A stretch of 9,569 nt of DNA from JAISGQ01 sp045604945 (GTDB lineage Bacteria; Bacillota; Clostridia; Oscillospirales; Acutalibacteraceae): assembly GCA_045604945.1 (NCBI GenBank), contig JAZUPA010000068.1, positions 1 to 9,569 on the forward strand. Reading direction: 5' to 3'. Every line of letters begins with the position of its first letter. The first letter of the stretch is position 1. Shown here one piece after another: positions 1-6,940 of this stretch. The notes beneath the pieces were generated by a model that was not told where the DNA came from, made no database searches, and was given only the letters and a program-made list of their open reading frames with translations. A program made the position numbers and the translations under genes.

Positions 1-544
1 TAGCGGTAAGACCGGTGCCGATAGCCCAGACAGGCTCGTAAGCGATGATAACGTTCTTGAGCTCTGCTTCTTCGATCTGCTCGAAAGCCTTTACGACCTG
101 ATGCTTGACGATCTGAGCTGTGATGCCTTCCTGACGCTGCTCGAGAACCTCACCGACGCAGATGATGGGCTTGAGGCCATTGTCGAGAGCAGCGCGTGCG
201 CGCATTGCAACAGTCTCATCAGTTTCACCGAAGTACTGTCTGCGCTCGGAGTGACCGAGAACAACGTACTCTACGCCGATGCTCTTGAGCTGGGGAGCGG
301 AGATTTCGCCGGTGATAGCGCCCTTCTCAGCCCAGTGGCAGTTTTCGGCACCGATCTTGATGTTGGTGCCTTCTGCAGCCTTGAGAGCAGCGTGAAGGTC
401 GATGAAAGGTACGCAGCAGATAACGGTGCAGTCAGCGTCCTTTACGAGGGGAGCGATCTCACCTATAAGAGCAGTGGTCTGCTCGGGGTTGTTGTTCATT
501 TTCCAGTTGCCTGCGATAACAGCAGCGCGCTTAGCTTTGTTCAT
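1..544 (-). CDS. tpiA: Triosephosphate isomerase, C-terminal part missing at the window edge
   Basis: Cytoplasmic glycolytic enzyme that interconverts dihydroxyacetone phosphate and glyceraldehyde 3-phosphate. Reading from the ATG at 544, 181 codons are visible, with no stop before the edge; about 70 residues of a usual ~250-residue TIM barrel are off-window. All main signatures are present: AGNWKMN with the catalytic Lys at about residue 15, GHSERR with the electrophilic His at about 98, and AYEPVWAIGTG with the catalytic Glu at about 170 followed by the mobile phosphate-gripping loop. The start is supported by a GGAGGT ribosome binding site a few bases upstream. It lies 27 nt after the stop of the small membrane protein gene and downstream of pgk, so all three are probably one glycolytic transcript. 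I see no separate promoter or terminator in the 27-nt gap. Identification is secure. Confidence 0.97.
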   Translation of the reverse strand, partial: MNKAKRAAVIAGNWKMNNNPEQTTALIGEIAPLVKDADCTVICCVPFIDLHAALKAAEGTNIKIGAENCHWAEKGAITGEISAPQLKSIGVEYVVLGHSERRQYFGETDETVAMRARAALDNGLKPIICVGEVLEQRQEGITAQIVKHQVVKAFEQIEEAELKNVIIAYEPVWAIGTGLTA

Positions 545-571
545 GTTGATTTACCTCCAGGTTTTATTGAT

Positions 572-1177
572 TTATTCAGTCATTTGATCTGCATAAAGAG
601 CGATGATTGTCTGGCTGAGGGAATAACCCTCAACAGGGGTCAGAGCAACAGTCTCGCCGAGGGGGATTCTGCTTGAAAGAAGAGCGTTCTCATCAAGCTG
701 AGTTATATACAGTATCCCGTTAACAGTGGATTCCACCTTAATTGAAGCCTCAGTATAGGGAACAAAATCCACATAGAAGAGGGGGACTCTGTAGCAGTTT
801 TCCTCAGCGGTTGGAACAAGCTCACCGACAAAGCCCTGAACCAGTGTTTCATCCTTTGTAGCCTCATAGAACCATACAGCACCGTCTTCTGTGAACTCAA
901 CAGCGAAGCCGTAGGAATCATCTGAAGAAATATACTGGTATGTACCGACTGCAATATCGGTAGCGGATACATAAACAGTATCGGAAACGGGTGAGGAAGG
1001 GTCATCAGAGGGGGTAATCTGTGCTTCTCCGCCGCAGGAAGAGACTGCGAAAACAATGCATAATACAAGAAGCACAGCACATACAGCAATAAGAATATAG
1101 TTAAGAGTATGGGCATTTTTTAGTTTCTGCTCAAGCTCTTTCAACGCAACGTTATTATTGTTTTTCTTTGAGGACAA
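572..1177 (-). CDS. Small membrane-anchored or lipoprotein-like protein between pgk and tpiA, TTG start
   Basis: A 201-residue protein I do not recognise as a named family. The N-terminus is a 26-residue charged, Asn/Lys-rich segment with a short amphipathic stretch (ALKELEQKLK). One strongly hydrophobic segment follows at about residues 27-45, ending in VSSCGG. V-S-S-C (Cys48) fits the lipobox pattern, so it may be a lipoprotein with an unusually long n-region; alternatively it is a single-pass protein. The exported part, about 150 residues, is acidic and beta-rich in character (YQYISSDDSYGFAVEFTEDG), as in small extracytoplasmic domains that report expression of a simple beta sheet. The start codon is TTG, chosen because AGGAGG lies 7 nt upstream and no nearby in-frame ATG has a site. 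It follows pgk by 81 nt and precedes tpiA by 27 nt, so it should be co-transcribed with glycolytic genes, although nothing in its sequence suggests an enzyme. Confidence 0.85.
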   Translation of the reverse strand: MSSKKNNNNVALKELEQKLKNAHTLNYILIAVCAVLLVLCIVFAVSSCGGEAQITPSDDPSSPVSDTVYVSATDIAVGTYQYISSDDSYGFAVEFTEDGAVWFYEATKDETLVQGFVGELVPTAEENCYRVPLFYVDFVPYTEASIKVESTVNGILYITQLDENALLSSRIPLGETVALTPVEGYSLSQTIIALYADQMTE

Positions 1178-1184
1178 GATAAAA

Positions 1185-1190
1185 CCTCCT
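1185..1190 (-). promoter_or_regulatory. Strong ribosome binding site AGGAGG that fixes a TTG start
   Basis: AGGAGG on the minus strand with a 7-nt spacer to TTG at 1177-1175. It is the only good Shine-Dalgarno near the 5' end of the 201-residue gene and justifies the non-ATG start. Confidence 0.8.
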
Positions 1191-1213
1191 AGTTGCTGTG
1201 ACGGATATTGTAA

Positions 1214-1249
1214 TATACGGCGGACGCCAAAAACAACGCCCGCCGCACA
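1214..1249 (-). other. RNA hairpin in the pgk to small-membrane-protein gap, not a classic terminator
   Basis: On the minus strand, GCGGCGGGCG (1246-1237) pairs with CGTCCGCCGT (1226-1217) across a 10-nt U-rich loop, and flanking bases extend the stem to about 14 bp. Several pairs are G-U wobbles that exist only in minus-strand RNA (A/C mismatches on the other strand), which suggests selection as transcript structure. No U-run follows it, so I do not call a terminator. It could stabilise the pgk 3' end, act as a processing site, or tune expression of the downstream genes. Confidence 0.55.
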
Positions 1250-1258
1250 AAGTTTTAA

Positions 1259-2452
1259 TTATTTCTCGTTGAGGCAAGCAATGCCGGGCAGCTCAAGACC
1301 TTCGAGGAATTCGAGGGAAGCGCCGCCGCCGGTAGAGATGTGGGTCATCTTGTCAGCGAAGCCGAGCTTCTCGCAAGCTGCAGCGGAGTCGCCGCCGCCG
1401 ATGATGGAAACTGCGCCGCTCTCAGCAACAGCAGTAGCAACAGCGATGGTACCCTTTGCAAAGTTCTCCCACTCGGAAACGCCCATGGGTCCGTTCCAGA
1501 CAACAGTGCCTGCGCCCTTGATAGCGTCAGCAAAGATACCGGAGGTCTTGGGACCGATATCGAGACCCTGCCAGCCTGCAGGAATCTTGTCGGAGTCAAC
1601 GGTCTGGAAGTCAGCATCGGGAGCAAAAGCAGTAGCAACAACGTTATCCTGGGGGATAAGGAAGTTGACGCCCTTCTCCTTGGCCTTAGCCATCATGTCC
1701 TTAGCAAGCTCGACCTTGTCGTCCTCGCAGATGGAATCGCCGATGGAGTAGCCGAGAGCCTTCATGAAGGTGTAAGCCATGCCGCCGCCGATGATGATGG
1801 TGTCAACCTTCTCGAGGAGGTTGTTGATAACGCCGATCTTATCGGAAACCTTAGCGCCGCCGAGGATAGCAACGAAGGGGCGAGCGGGATCAGCAAGAGC
1901 CTTGCCCATGATGGAGATTTCCTTCTGGATAAGGTAGCCGCATACAGCGGGGAGGTAATCAGCCACGCCTGCAGTGGAAGCGTGAGCTCTGTGAGCGGTG
2001 CCGAAAGCATCGTTTACATAGACCTCAGCAAGAGAAGCAAGAGCCTTGGAGAACTCGGGATCGTTCTTCTCTTCTTCCTTGTGGAAGCGGACGTTCTCGA
2101 TCATAACAGCCTTGCCCTCTTCGACCTCAGCAGCAAGAGCCTTAGCGCTGTCGCCGATAACGTCAGCAGCGATCTTGACCTCGAAGCCGAGCTGCTCGGA
2201 GAGGTAAGCTGCAACGGGAGCAAGGGAATACTTCATATTGAACTCACCCTTGGGTCTGCCGAGGTGAGAGCAAAGGATAACCTTAGCATTGTTCTCGAGG
2301 AGGTAACGGATGGTCTTGAGAGCCTCATCGATTCTCTTGGTGTCAGAGATGTTGCCTTCGCCGTCAAAGGGGACGTTGAAGTCACAACGGACCAGAACTT
2401 TCTTGCCTGCTACGTCGATATCTTCGACGCTCTTCTTGTTGAGATAATTCAT
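1259..2452 (-). CDS. pgk: Phosphoglycerate kinase
   Basis: Transfers phosphate from 1,3-bisphosphoglycerate to ADP, giving ATP and 3-phosphoglycerate, in the cytoplasm. From ATG at 2452 it is 397 residues, the normal length for a bacterial monomeric enzyme. Signatures seen are RCDFNVP at 22-28, SHLGRP at 62-67 and VNDAFGTAHR at 146-155 (N-terminal substrate-binding domain), GGAKVSDKIGV near 198 and GGGMAYTF near 222 (nucleotide domain), and GGGDSAAA at 352-359 followed by HISTGGGASLEFLEG (phosphate and hinge region). The reading frame continues upstream to an ATG at 2485, but that start has no ribosome site and lies inside a palindrome. The 2452 start has GGAAG/AAGGA about 9-11 nt upstream and matches family length. 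It is the first gene of the cluster with the small membrane protein gene and tpiA; no gap gene is visible here. Confidence 0.97.
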   Translation of the reverse strand: MNYLNKKSVEDIDVAGKKVLVRCDFNVPFDGEGNISDTKRIDEALKTIRYLLENNAKVILCSHLGRPKGEFNMKYSLAPVAAYLSEQLGFEVKIAADVIGDSAKALAAEVEEGKAVMIENVRFHKEEEKNDPEFSKALASLAEVYVNDAFGTAHRAHASTAGVADYLPAVCGYLIQKEISIMGKALADPARPFVAILGGAKVSDKIGVINNLLEKVDTIIIGGGMAYTFMKALGYSIGDSICEDDKVELAKDMMAKAKEKGVNFLIPQDNVVATAFAPDADFQTVDSDKIPAGWQGLDIGPKTSGIFADAIKGAGTVVWNGPMGVSEWENFAKGTIAVATAVAESGAVSIIGGGDSAAACEKLGFADKMTHISTGGGASLEFLEGLELPGIACLNEK

Positions 2453-2461
2453 GTCAAAAAG

Positions 2462-2468
2462 CTTCCTT
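2462..2468 (-). promoter_or_regulatory. Ribosome binding site that decides the pgk start
   Basis: AAGGAAG on the minus strand, 9-11 nt before ATG 2452. It supports the 397-residue pgk over the 408-residue extended reading from 2485. Confidence 0.7.
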
Positions 2469-2474
2469 TCTTTT

Positions 2475-2496
2475 ATGGTTGACATATGTCGACCAT
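2475..2496 (-). promoter_or_regulatory. Near-perfect 22-bp palindrome in the pgk leader, operator-like
   Basis: A self-complementary block centred on GACATATGTC with arms ATGGTT/GACCAT; only one symmetric position pair fails to match. It lies between the pgk promoter candidate and the pgk ribosome site, where a bound repressor could block transcription. It has no loop, so a DNA-binding dimer is a better guess than an RNA hairpin. It does not match the CggR operator that I know of for glycolytic operons. The regulator is unknown. Confidence 0.45.
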
Positions 2497-2539
2497 TGAC
2501 AAATATCAGGCGGTTTCAATTGTACCGCACATCGTTAAG

Positions 2540-2568
2540 ATTGTAACATAATTGACAAAGGATTACAA
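2540..2568 (-). promoter_or_regulatory. Candidate sigma-A promoter for pgk
   Basis: On the minus strand, TTGTAA (2568-2563), a 17-nt spacer, then TACAAT (2545-2540). The -10 is a 5/6 match and the -35 a 4/6 match. Transcription would begin near 2533, giving a leader of about 80 nt that contains the palindrome. Together with the upstream terminator this accounts for the 2486-2664 gap. Confidence 0.5.
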
Positions 2569-2623
2569 GTATAATTATTGTCACGCAGGAGGGTAAATAC
2601 TCGAAAAAAACAGTATAAATTGT

Positions 2624-2657
2624 ATAAAAAAGGAACAGGTCACTGACCTGTTCCTTT
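2624..2657 (-). terminator. Rho-independent terminator of the 140-residue membrane protein gene
   Basis: Perfect 14-bp inverted repeat AAAGGAACAGGTCA / TGACCTGTTCCTTT with a single central base, starting 7 nt after the stop codon at 2665. On the minus strand it runs into six U residues and then AUA. The plus-strand side has only three U residues, so it works mainly for minus-strand transcription. It separates this gene from the pgk unit. Confidence 0.9.
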
Positions 2658-2664
2658 AAATGAG

Positions 2665-3087
2665 TTATCTGAGGTTGAGGGTCTTGCCGTCCTTCATGAT
2701 GTCGTTCATACGGGCATCGAGAAGCTCTCTTGAGTAGATGTAGCGTACAGCCTCAACAGTAGCAGGACGGGTTCTGATAACTTCCTGACCGTTTGCATCG
2801 ATATCGTAGTATTCCTCTGTGCCGTTGTTGTCAACAGTGAGGAGAGTAGTGTAAACACCGTCAAGAAGTTCGCTGTTTCTGAGAGACTCGAGCTCTTCTA
2901 CAGTGATGCCGAGATAATCAGCAGTGTCAAAATCGTTGAAATACTTCATTTCGGGCTGACGGAGAACAGGCTCATCAGCGTTTTTGCTCTTACCTGAAAC
3001 AGTGATTGCACCGGCAATGATAAAAGCAGAGATAAGAGTAAGGATACCGAGAATAAGCATACCAAGGATAAAAGATATTGTTGACAT
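2665..3087 (-). CDS. Membrane-anchored protein of unknown function (140 aa)
   Basis: The first ~30 residues form one long hydrophobic segment (FILGMLILGILTLISAFIIAGAITV) with no lipobox and no clear cleavage site, so it probably stays as an N-terminal anchor. The soluble part starts with a Lys/Asn-rich linker. It then has a segment ADYLGITVEELESLRNSE at about residues 56-73 that resembles the first helices of excisionase or MerR-type DNA-binding folds, and ends in YIYSRELLDARMNDIMK. The helix-turn-helix likeness is weak and could be chance, since a membrane-bound DNA-binding protein would be unusual. ATG 3087 is chosen because GGAGG lies 7 nt upstream. The gene has its own promoter and terminator, so it is a monocistronic unit. 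Confidence 0.85.
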   Translation of the reverse strand: MSTISFILGMLILGILTLISAFIIAGAITVSGKSKNADEPVLRQPEMKYFNDFDTADYLGITVEELESLRNSELLDGVYTTLLTVDNNGTEEYYDIDANGQEVIRTRPATVEAVRYIYSRELLDARMNDIMKDGKTLNLR

Positions 3088-3139
3088 GATATTTCCTCCG
3101 TGTTACGGCAAAACGCCGAGATTATTCAGATTTGCAGAG

Positions 3140-3163
3140 GTACCGATCGAAAAAAGTCGGCAC
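3140..3163 (-). other. Short hairpin in the leader of the 140-residue protein gene
   Basis: GUGCCGA pairs with UCGGUAC around a U-rich 10-nt loop in minus-strand RNA; one pair is a G-U wobble. It lies in the ~80-nt leader downstream of the promoter. It is only 7 bp and has no known role. Confidence 0.25.
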
Positions 3164-3174
3164 ACACTTAATTC

Positions 3175-3202
3175 ATTTTACCATGCTTTGCGAATCTGTC
3201 AA
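3175..3202 (-). promoter_or_regulatory. Strong sigma-A-type promoter of the 140-residue protein gene
   Basis: On the minus strand, consensus TTGACA (3202-3197), a 16-nt spacer ending in TGG (an extended -10), then TAAAAT (3180-3175). It begins 5 nt after the stop codon of the DUF5662 gene, so the two units abut. I found no terminator for the upstream operon before it, and read-through is possible. Confidence 0.75.
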
Positions 3203-3207
3203 TAGAT

Positions 3208-3744
3208 TTATTGCGGATTTGTCGATTTAAGCCTTCTTATGTACTCAAAAGTACGCTGCTCGCCTTCTTCAGCGAGCATGGTCAGCAGCGATTCAATAAG
3301 CTCGCTGGTGGCAGGGTGGATGACCCTGCGTTCCTTACCTTTGAGAAAATAATCCAGGGGCATGGTGTCGTTATAATTTTTGCCGTTATAGATTTTGCTG
3401 GCAGCTACGCGATCGCAGAACATCTCCTTTACAAATCGAAGGGGCATTTCCACAGGCTCTGCGCGTTTGGTTGAAGGGTTGTAGTCAATCCAGTATTCAA
3501 AATGGTGGCGGTTTCTGCCCTTGTGGTGCATCCAAGCAAGGGAATAGCCGTTTGTTTCACGTTCCATTTCGTTTGGGCTTCGGGTTCCCTGAAAATAACG
3601 CACACCGGCAGAAAACTCAGTGTATGAATATTTTGACAGATCATGAAATAGACCCTGCCAGCCGATTCCCGCCCTGAAGCAGTGGGCGATGACACGGTGA
3701 CGGTGTTTTGTGATGGTATGAAAATGTTTTAAAGCGTTCAGCAT
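3208..3744 (-). CDS. DUF5662 family protein, HD-like His-rich
   Basis: A 178-residue soluble protein with no signal peptide. The order of motifs fits the DUF5662 family as I know it: an N-terminal His-rich helix (HFHTITKHRHRV, residues 7-18), HDLSKYSYTEF at 34-44, AWMHHKGRNRHHFEYW at 70-85, and a C-terminal helical part with YFLKGKERRVIHPAT. The spaced His residues and the HD pair look like a metal site of the HD phosphohydrolase kind; that is inference, since I know of no assigned activity. The start has GGAGGG 6 nt upstream. It begins 17 nt after the stop of the histidine kinase gene, so it is probably the last gene of the phosphate operon. Its place suggests a role in phosphate or nucleotide metabolism, but this is unproven. 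Confidence 0.85.
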   Translation of the reverse strand: MLNALKHFHTITKHRHRVIAHCFRAGIGWQGLFHDLSKYSYTEFSAGVRYFQGTRSPNEMERETNGYSLAWMHHKGRNRHHFEYWIDYNPSTKRAEPVEMPLRFVKEMFCDRVAASKIYNGKNYNDTMPLDYFLKGKERRVIHPATSELIESLLTMLAEEGEQRTFEYIRRLKSTNPQ

Positions 3745-3761
3745 ATGATGCCCTCCGGATG

Positions 3762-5102
3762 TTAAGGGAAGATTACGGTAACCTTTGTTCCTGCACCGAC
3801 TTCGCTTTCGATGGATATATCCGCATTGTGATATGCAACAGCGTGCCTGACGATGGAAAGCCCCAGTCCGGTGCCGCCTATAGCCTTCGAGCGGCTTTTG
3901 TCAACGCGGTAAAAACGCTCAAAAACTCGGCCTATATGCTCCTGGGGAATACCGATGCCGGTATCTGAAACTTCGAGTACAGGGTGTGAGTTTACCGTAC
4001 TGACGCAGACAGTGACACTGCCGCCTGCCTTGTTGTATTTTACAGCATTGTCCGCAAGGTTGTAAATAAGATCTTCAAGAAATCCTTCAGAACCCCGGAC
4101 GATTGTACGGTCTCCTGAGAGAATAAAGGCAACATCCTTTTTCTTTGCCACATGGGAAAGTCTTGTAATTACGGATTCGGCAAGCTTAAAGAGATCGATG
4201 TCGGTATTTTCATCAGCAAGTCTGCCCTCATCAATCTGGGAAATTCTGAGAATATCCTGAACAAGAGAAATGAGTCTGCCTGACTCATTGTAAATCATAG
4301 AGCCGAATTCCGCAGTATCCTCGGCTTTTACCATACCGCTCTGCAGCAGCTCTGCAGCACCGTGGATGCTTGTCAGAGGGGTTTTCAGCTCATGGGAAAT
4401 ATTGGAGGAAAATTCTCGCCTCATAGCCTCGCGTTCAGCTCTTTCCGTAACATCAAGAACGATAGCGACTGCTGCACCGTATGAGCTGCTTCGTGCAGGG
4501 CTTGCAAATATTCTGTAATGTCTTTTATCAAGCTGAAATTCACGCTCACATGAATGACCGTCGATTGCGTAGGAGATGGCAGAGAATGCTTCTTCACAGG
4601 AAGAGATTCCTCTCTGCGGGTCATTGAAGCCAAATATTTCATATGCGGCACTGTTATAGGATATGATGCGGAAATCCTTGTCAACTATGATAAAACCCTC
4701 GCTCATGCCTTCTGTTATGGAATGAAATTCATCGTGCCGCCTTGTCAGCTCAGCCATCTGATCTCTGATAAGAGCATCCTGACGGCGAAGTCTTGTAATA
4801 AGAGGTTCCAGCTCAGGATACTTTTCGGTCTGCTCAGAGGGTGATACCGACAGGTCATTAAGCTGCGAAACAAGCTTTTTTGAGGTGCGTCGCGCAATCC
4901 ACAGAGAAATTCCTGCAACAGCGATACAGAGAAGCAGAAAAAAATGAATTGAAAGAGCAAAAAGCTCCCAGAAATTTCCGGGAGCTTGTGCATCTGTATC
5001 GCGTGAAAGGAAGACAAAGTAAACTGCGATGAAGAACACAGAGCTCAACGCCATGGCAACAAGTGAAGCCGGCAGGATACACTTGAATAACCGCTTTGTC
5101 AT
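3762..5102 (-). CDS. PhoR-like PAS-containing sensor histidine kinase
   Basis: A 446-residue membrane kinase. Two membrane segments lie at about 10-32 and 46-69, joined by only ~14 external residues, so there is no room for an extracellular ligand domain. A linker with coiled-coil character follows, then a PAS domain at about 122-218 (ITEGMSEGFIIVDKDFRIISYN). The HisKA domain has the phosphorylated His237 in SHELKTPL. The ATPase domain has the N box NLADNAVKYN (348-357), G1 DTGIGIP (380-386), the F box ERFYRV and G2 GGTGLGLSIV (409-418). All catalytic motifs are intact. It most likely phosphorylates the response regulator two genes upstream. The start is 11 nt after the transporter stop and its weak TAGGAC ribosome site overlaps that stop codon, so translational coupling is likely. 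PhoR-like is the best label; WalK-like is possible but less so, because WalK has a large external domain and a HAMP domain. Confidence 0.93.
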   Translation of the reverse strand: MTKRLFKCILPASLVAMALSSVFFIAVYFVFLSRDTDAQAPGNFWELFALSIHFFLLLCIAVAGISLWIARRTSKKLVSQLNDLSVSPSEQTEKYPELEPLITRLRRQDALIRDQMAELTRRHDEFHSITEGMSEGFIIVDKDFRIISYNSAAYEIFGFNDPQRGISSCEEAFSAISYAIDGHSCEREFQLDKRHYRIFASPARSSSYGAAVAIVLDVTERAEREAMRREFSSNISHELKTPLTSIHGAAELLQSGMVKAEDTAEFGSMIYNESGRLISLVQDILRISQIDEGRLADENTDIDLFKLAESVITRLSHVAKKKDVAFILSGDRTIVRGSEGFLEDLIYNLADNAVKYNKAGGSVTVCVSTVNSHPVLEVSDTGIGIPQEHIGRVFERFYRVDKSRSKAIGGTGLGLSIVRHAVAYHNADISIESEVGAGTKVTVIFP

Positions 5103-5113
5103 AAAATCACGTC

Positions 5114-6880
5114 CTAATTGTTATCGGAAAGTGCGTACTTCATGCTGAACAGCTGGAAGTTGTTGTTGAAGGCATCAACAGAACCATCCTTAAGACTTCC
5201 GAGATATTCGTGCATATCAAGCCTGTCGTTGTTGATTTCCAAAAGACAAGCTGCAATGTTGGAGCAGTGGTCAGAAACTCTTTCGAGGTTAACGATAATA
5301 TCGGAGAATACAAAACCAAGCTCGATAGTGCATTCGTTCTTCTGAAGTCTCAGAGTGTGTCTGCGGCGCATTTCCTTCTTGAGGTTGTCAATAACCTCTT
5401 CGAGGGGCTCAACGAGAGCTGCAGAATCGAGATTGCCTTCTTCGAAGGCTGCAAGAGCAAGATCGAGGATCTCGGTAACAGCACTGATGATAACGTTGAT
5501 CTCCTGCCTTGCTTCTTCAGAGAAGACAAGCTTCTTGTCATGGATCTCTTCTGCAGATTCAACAATATTTACAGCGTGGTCGGAAATACGTTCAAAGTCA
5601 CCGATAAGATGGAGCAGCTTTGTCGACTCTTCGCTGTCGGCAAGGTTCATCTCCTGACTGCTGAGCTTGACGAGGTAGGAACCGAGCATATCTTCATAGC
5701 GGTCAACCTCGGATTCCTGCTCGCGGATGTATTCGCAGGTCTTTTCGTTATATTCGGTGATAAGGGAGAAGGAAGTCTTGAGAGACTCAACTGCGACCTT
5801 TGCCATAGAAGCAGTGACTACGCGGCAGCGCTCGACAGCAACAGCGGGGGTTGCAAGAAGTCTTTCATCAAGAAGCTCAACCTGCTTGTCCTTCTTGTCG
5901 GGAACAAGCTTGCAGGCAAGCTTTGTAAGGAGCTTGGAGAAGGGGGTGATAAGAAGAAGTGCAACGATCTTGAATCCGGTATGAACAATTGCAATTCCGA
6001 CAGGTGTGGAAGCTTCATGGAGAATGGGCATATTGTCTCCGAAAAGTCCGACAACCAGATAGAAAACGGGAAGAAGAATGAGGGTTGCGATAACGTTAAA
6101 GAGGAGGTGTATTGTGGAAGCGCGCTTTGCGTTGGGGGTAGCGCCGATGGAAGAAATAGCTGCACTCACACAGGTGCCGATATTCTGACCCATGATAATG
6201 GGAACGGCAACGTAATAAGGAACAAGTCCCTGCAGCGCAAGAGCCTGGAGGACACCGACGGAAGCGGAGGAAGACTGGATTATTGCAGTGAATACAGTAC
6301 CGACGAGCATGCCGAGAACGGGCTGATCACCGAACATCGTAAGAACACTGGTGAATGCTTCGTTTTCCTTCAGACCGGAAACCGAGCCGGACATGGTATC
6401 CATACCGAACATGAGAACAGCAAAGCCGAGAAGTACCATGCCCATATCCTTTGTCTTCTGCTTCTTCATGAACATGAACATGATTATGCCGATGAAAGCA
6501 AGGACAGGAGTAAAGGTATCGGGCTTGAAGAGCTGAAGCCATGCGGGGGCTTCCTCGCCTATACTGGTAAGACTGAGCAGCCATGCAGTGACAGAGGTTC
6601 CGAGGTTTGCGCCGTAGATAACACCGGCAGCCTGGGAAAGGGTCATGACACCGGAGTTTACAAAGCCAACAACCATAACGGTGGAAGCGGAGGAAGACTG
6701 AATGATAAGGGTTACAACAAGACCGAGAAGAAAACCCTTGAAGGGGTTGGTGGTAAGCTTGCTGAGGATGGTTTTAAGCTGGCTGCCTGCGCGCTTTTCA
6801 AGGGCATTTCCCATAAGGGTCATGCCGAAAAGGAACATCGCAAGACCGCTGACCAGGTCAAGAATATCTTTCCAATTCAT
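5114..6880 (-). CDS. Na/Pi cotransporter family protein with C-terminal PhoU-like domain
   Basis: A 588-residue inner-membrane carrier of the NptA/PNaS family, which takes up inorganic phosphate with sodium. The two inverted-repeat signatures are clear: QSSSAST at 61-67 with GANLGTS at 90-96, and QSSSASV at 202-208 with GQNIGTC at 231-237. About eight hydrophobic segments lie between residues 5 and 320. The C-terminal ~240 residues are helical and PhoU-like, with the two metal-binding motifs GDFERISDHAVNI (427-439) and NLERVSDHCSNI (531-542). Length and architecture are normal for bacterial two-domain members. The start ATG 6880 has GAGGT about 7 nt upstream. It lies between the response regulator gene and the kinase gene, with Pho-box-like repeats in front of it. 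The substrate is most likely phosphate, though some family members are poorly characterised. Confidence 0.95.
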   Translation of the reverse strand: MNWKDILDLVSGLAMFLFGMTLMGNALEKRAGSQLKTILSKLTTNPFKGFLLGLVVTLIIQSSSASTVMVVGFVNSGVMTLSQAAGVIYGANLGTSVTAWLLSLTSIGEEAPAWLQLFKPDTFTPVLAFIGIIMFMFMKKQKTKDMGMVLLGFAVLMFGMDTMSGSVSGLKENEAFTSVLTMFGDQPVLGMLVGTVFTAIIQSSSASVGVLQALALQGLVPYYVAVPIIMGQNIGTCVSAAISSIGATPNAKRASTIHLLFNVIATLILLPVFYLVVGLFGDNMPILHEASTPVGIAIVHTGFKIVALLLITPFSKLLTKLACKLVPDKKDKQVELLDERLLATPAVAVERCRVVTASMAKVAVESLKTSFSLITEYNEKTCEYIREQESEVDRYEDMLGSYLVKLSSQEMNLADSEESTKLLHLIGDFERISDHAVNIVESAEEIHDKKLVFSEEARQEINVIISAVTEILDLALAAFEEGNLDSAALVEPLEEVIDNLKKEMRRRHTLRLQKNECTIELGFVFSDIIVNLERVSDHCSNIAACLLEINNDRLDMHEYLGSLKDGSVDAFNNNFQLFSMKYALSDNN

Positions 6881-6940
6881 AAAAATACCTCACTCGTAAT
6901 TATTGTTCAGATTTTTACATGAATCAACATAAAGGTCTTG

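Noticed and set aside
101..676. 191-codon plus-strand frame over tpiA
   Set aside because: It is antisense to the conserved TIM catalytic motifs and has no ribosome site.
1340..2482. 380-codon open frame on the plus strand opposite pgk
   Set aside because: It is antisense to a certain gene, has low-complexity Ser/Leu/Asp-rich composition and no family motif or ribosome site. It results from the codon bias of a highly expressed gene.
2453..2485. N-terminal extension of pgk to ATG 2485
   Set aside because: It has no ribosome site and sits in the palindrome; the 2452 start has a ribosome site and gives the usual length.
5210..6922. 570-codon open frame on the plus strand opposite the Na/Pi cotransporter gene
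   Set aside because: The opposite strand has an intact transporter with all motifs. The antisense product is rich in Gly, Asn, Lys and Glu with no recognisable domain.
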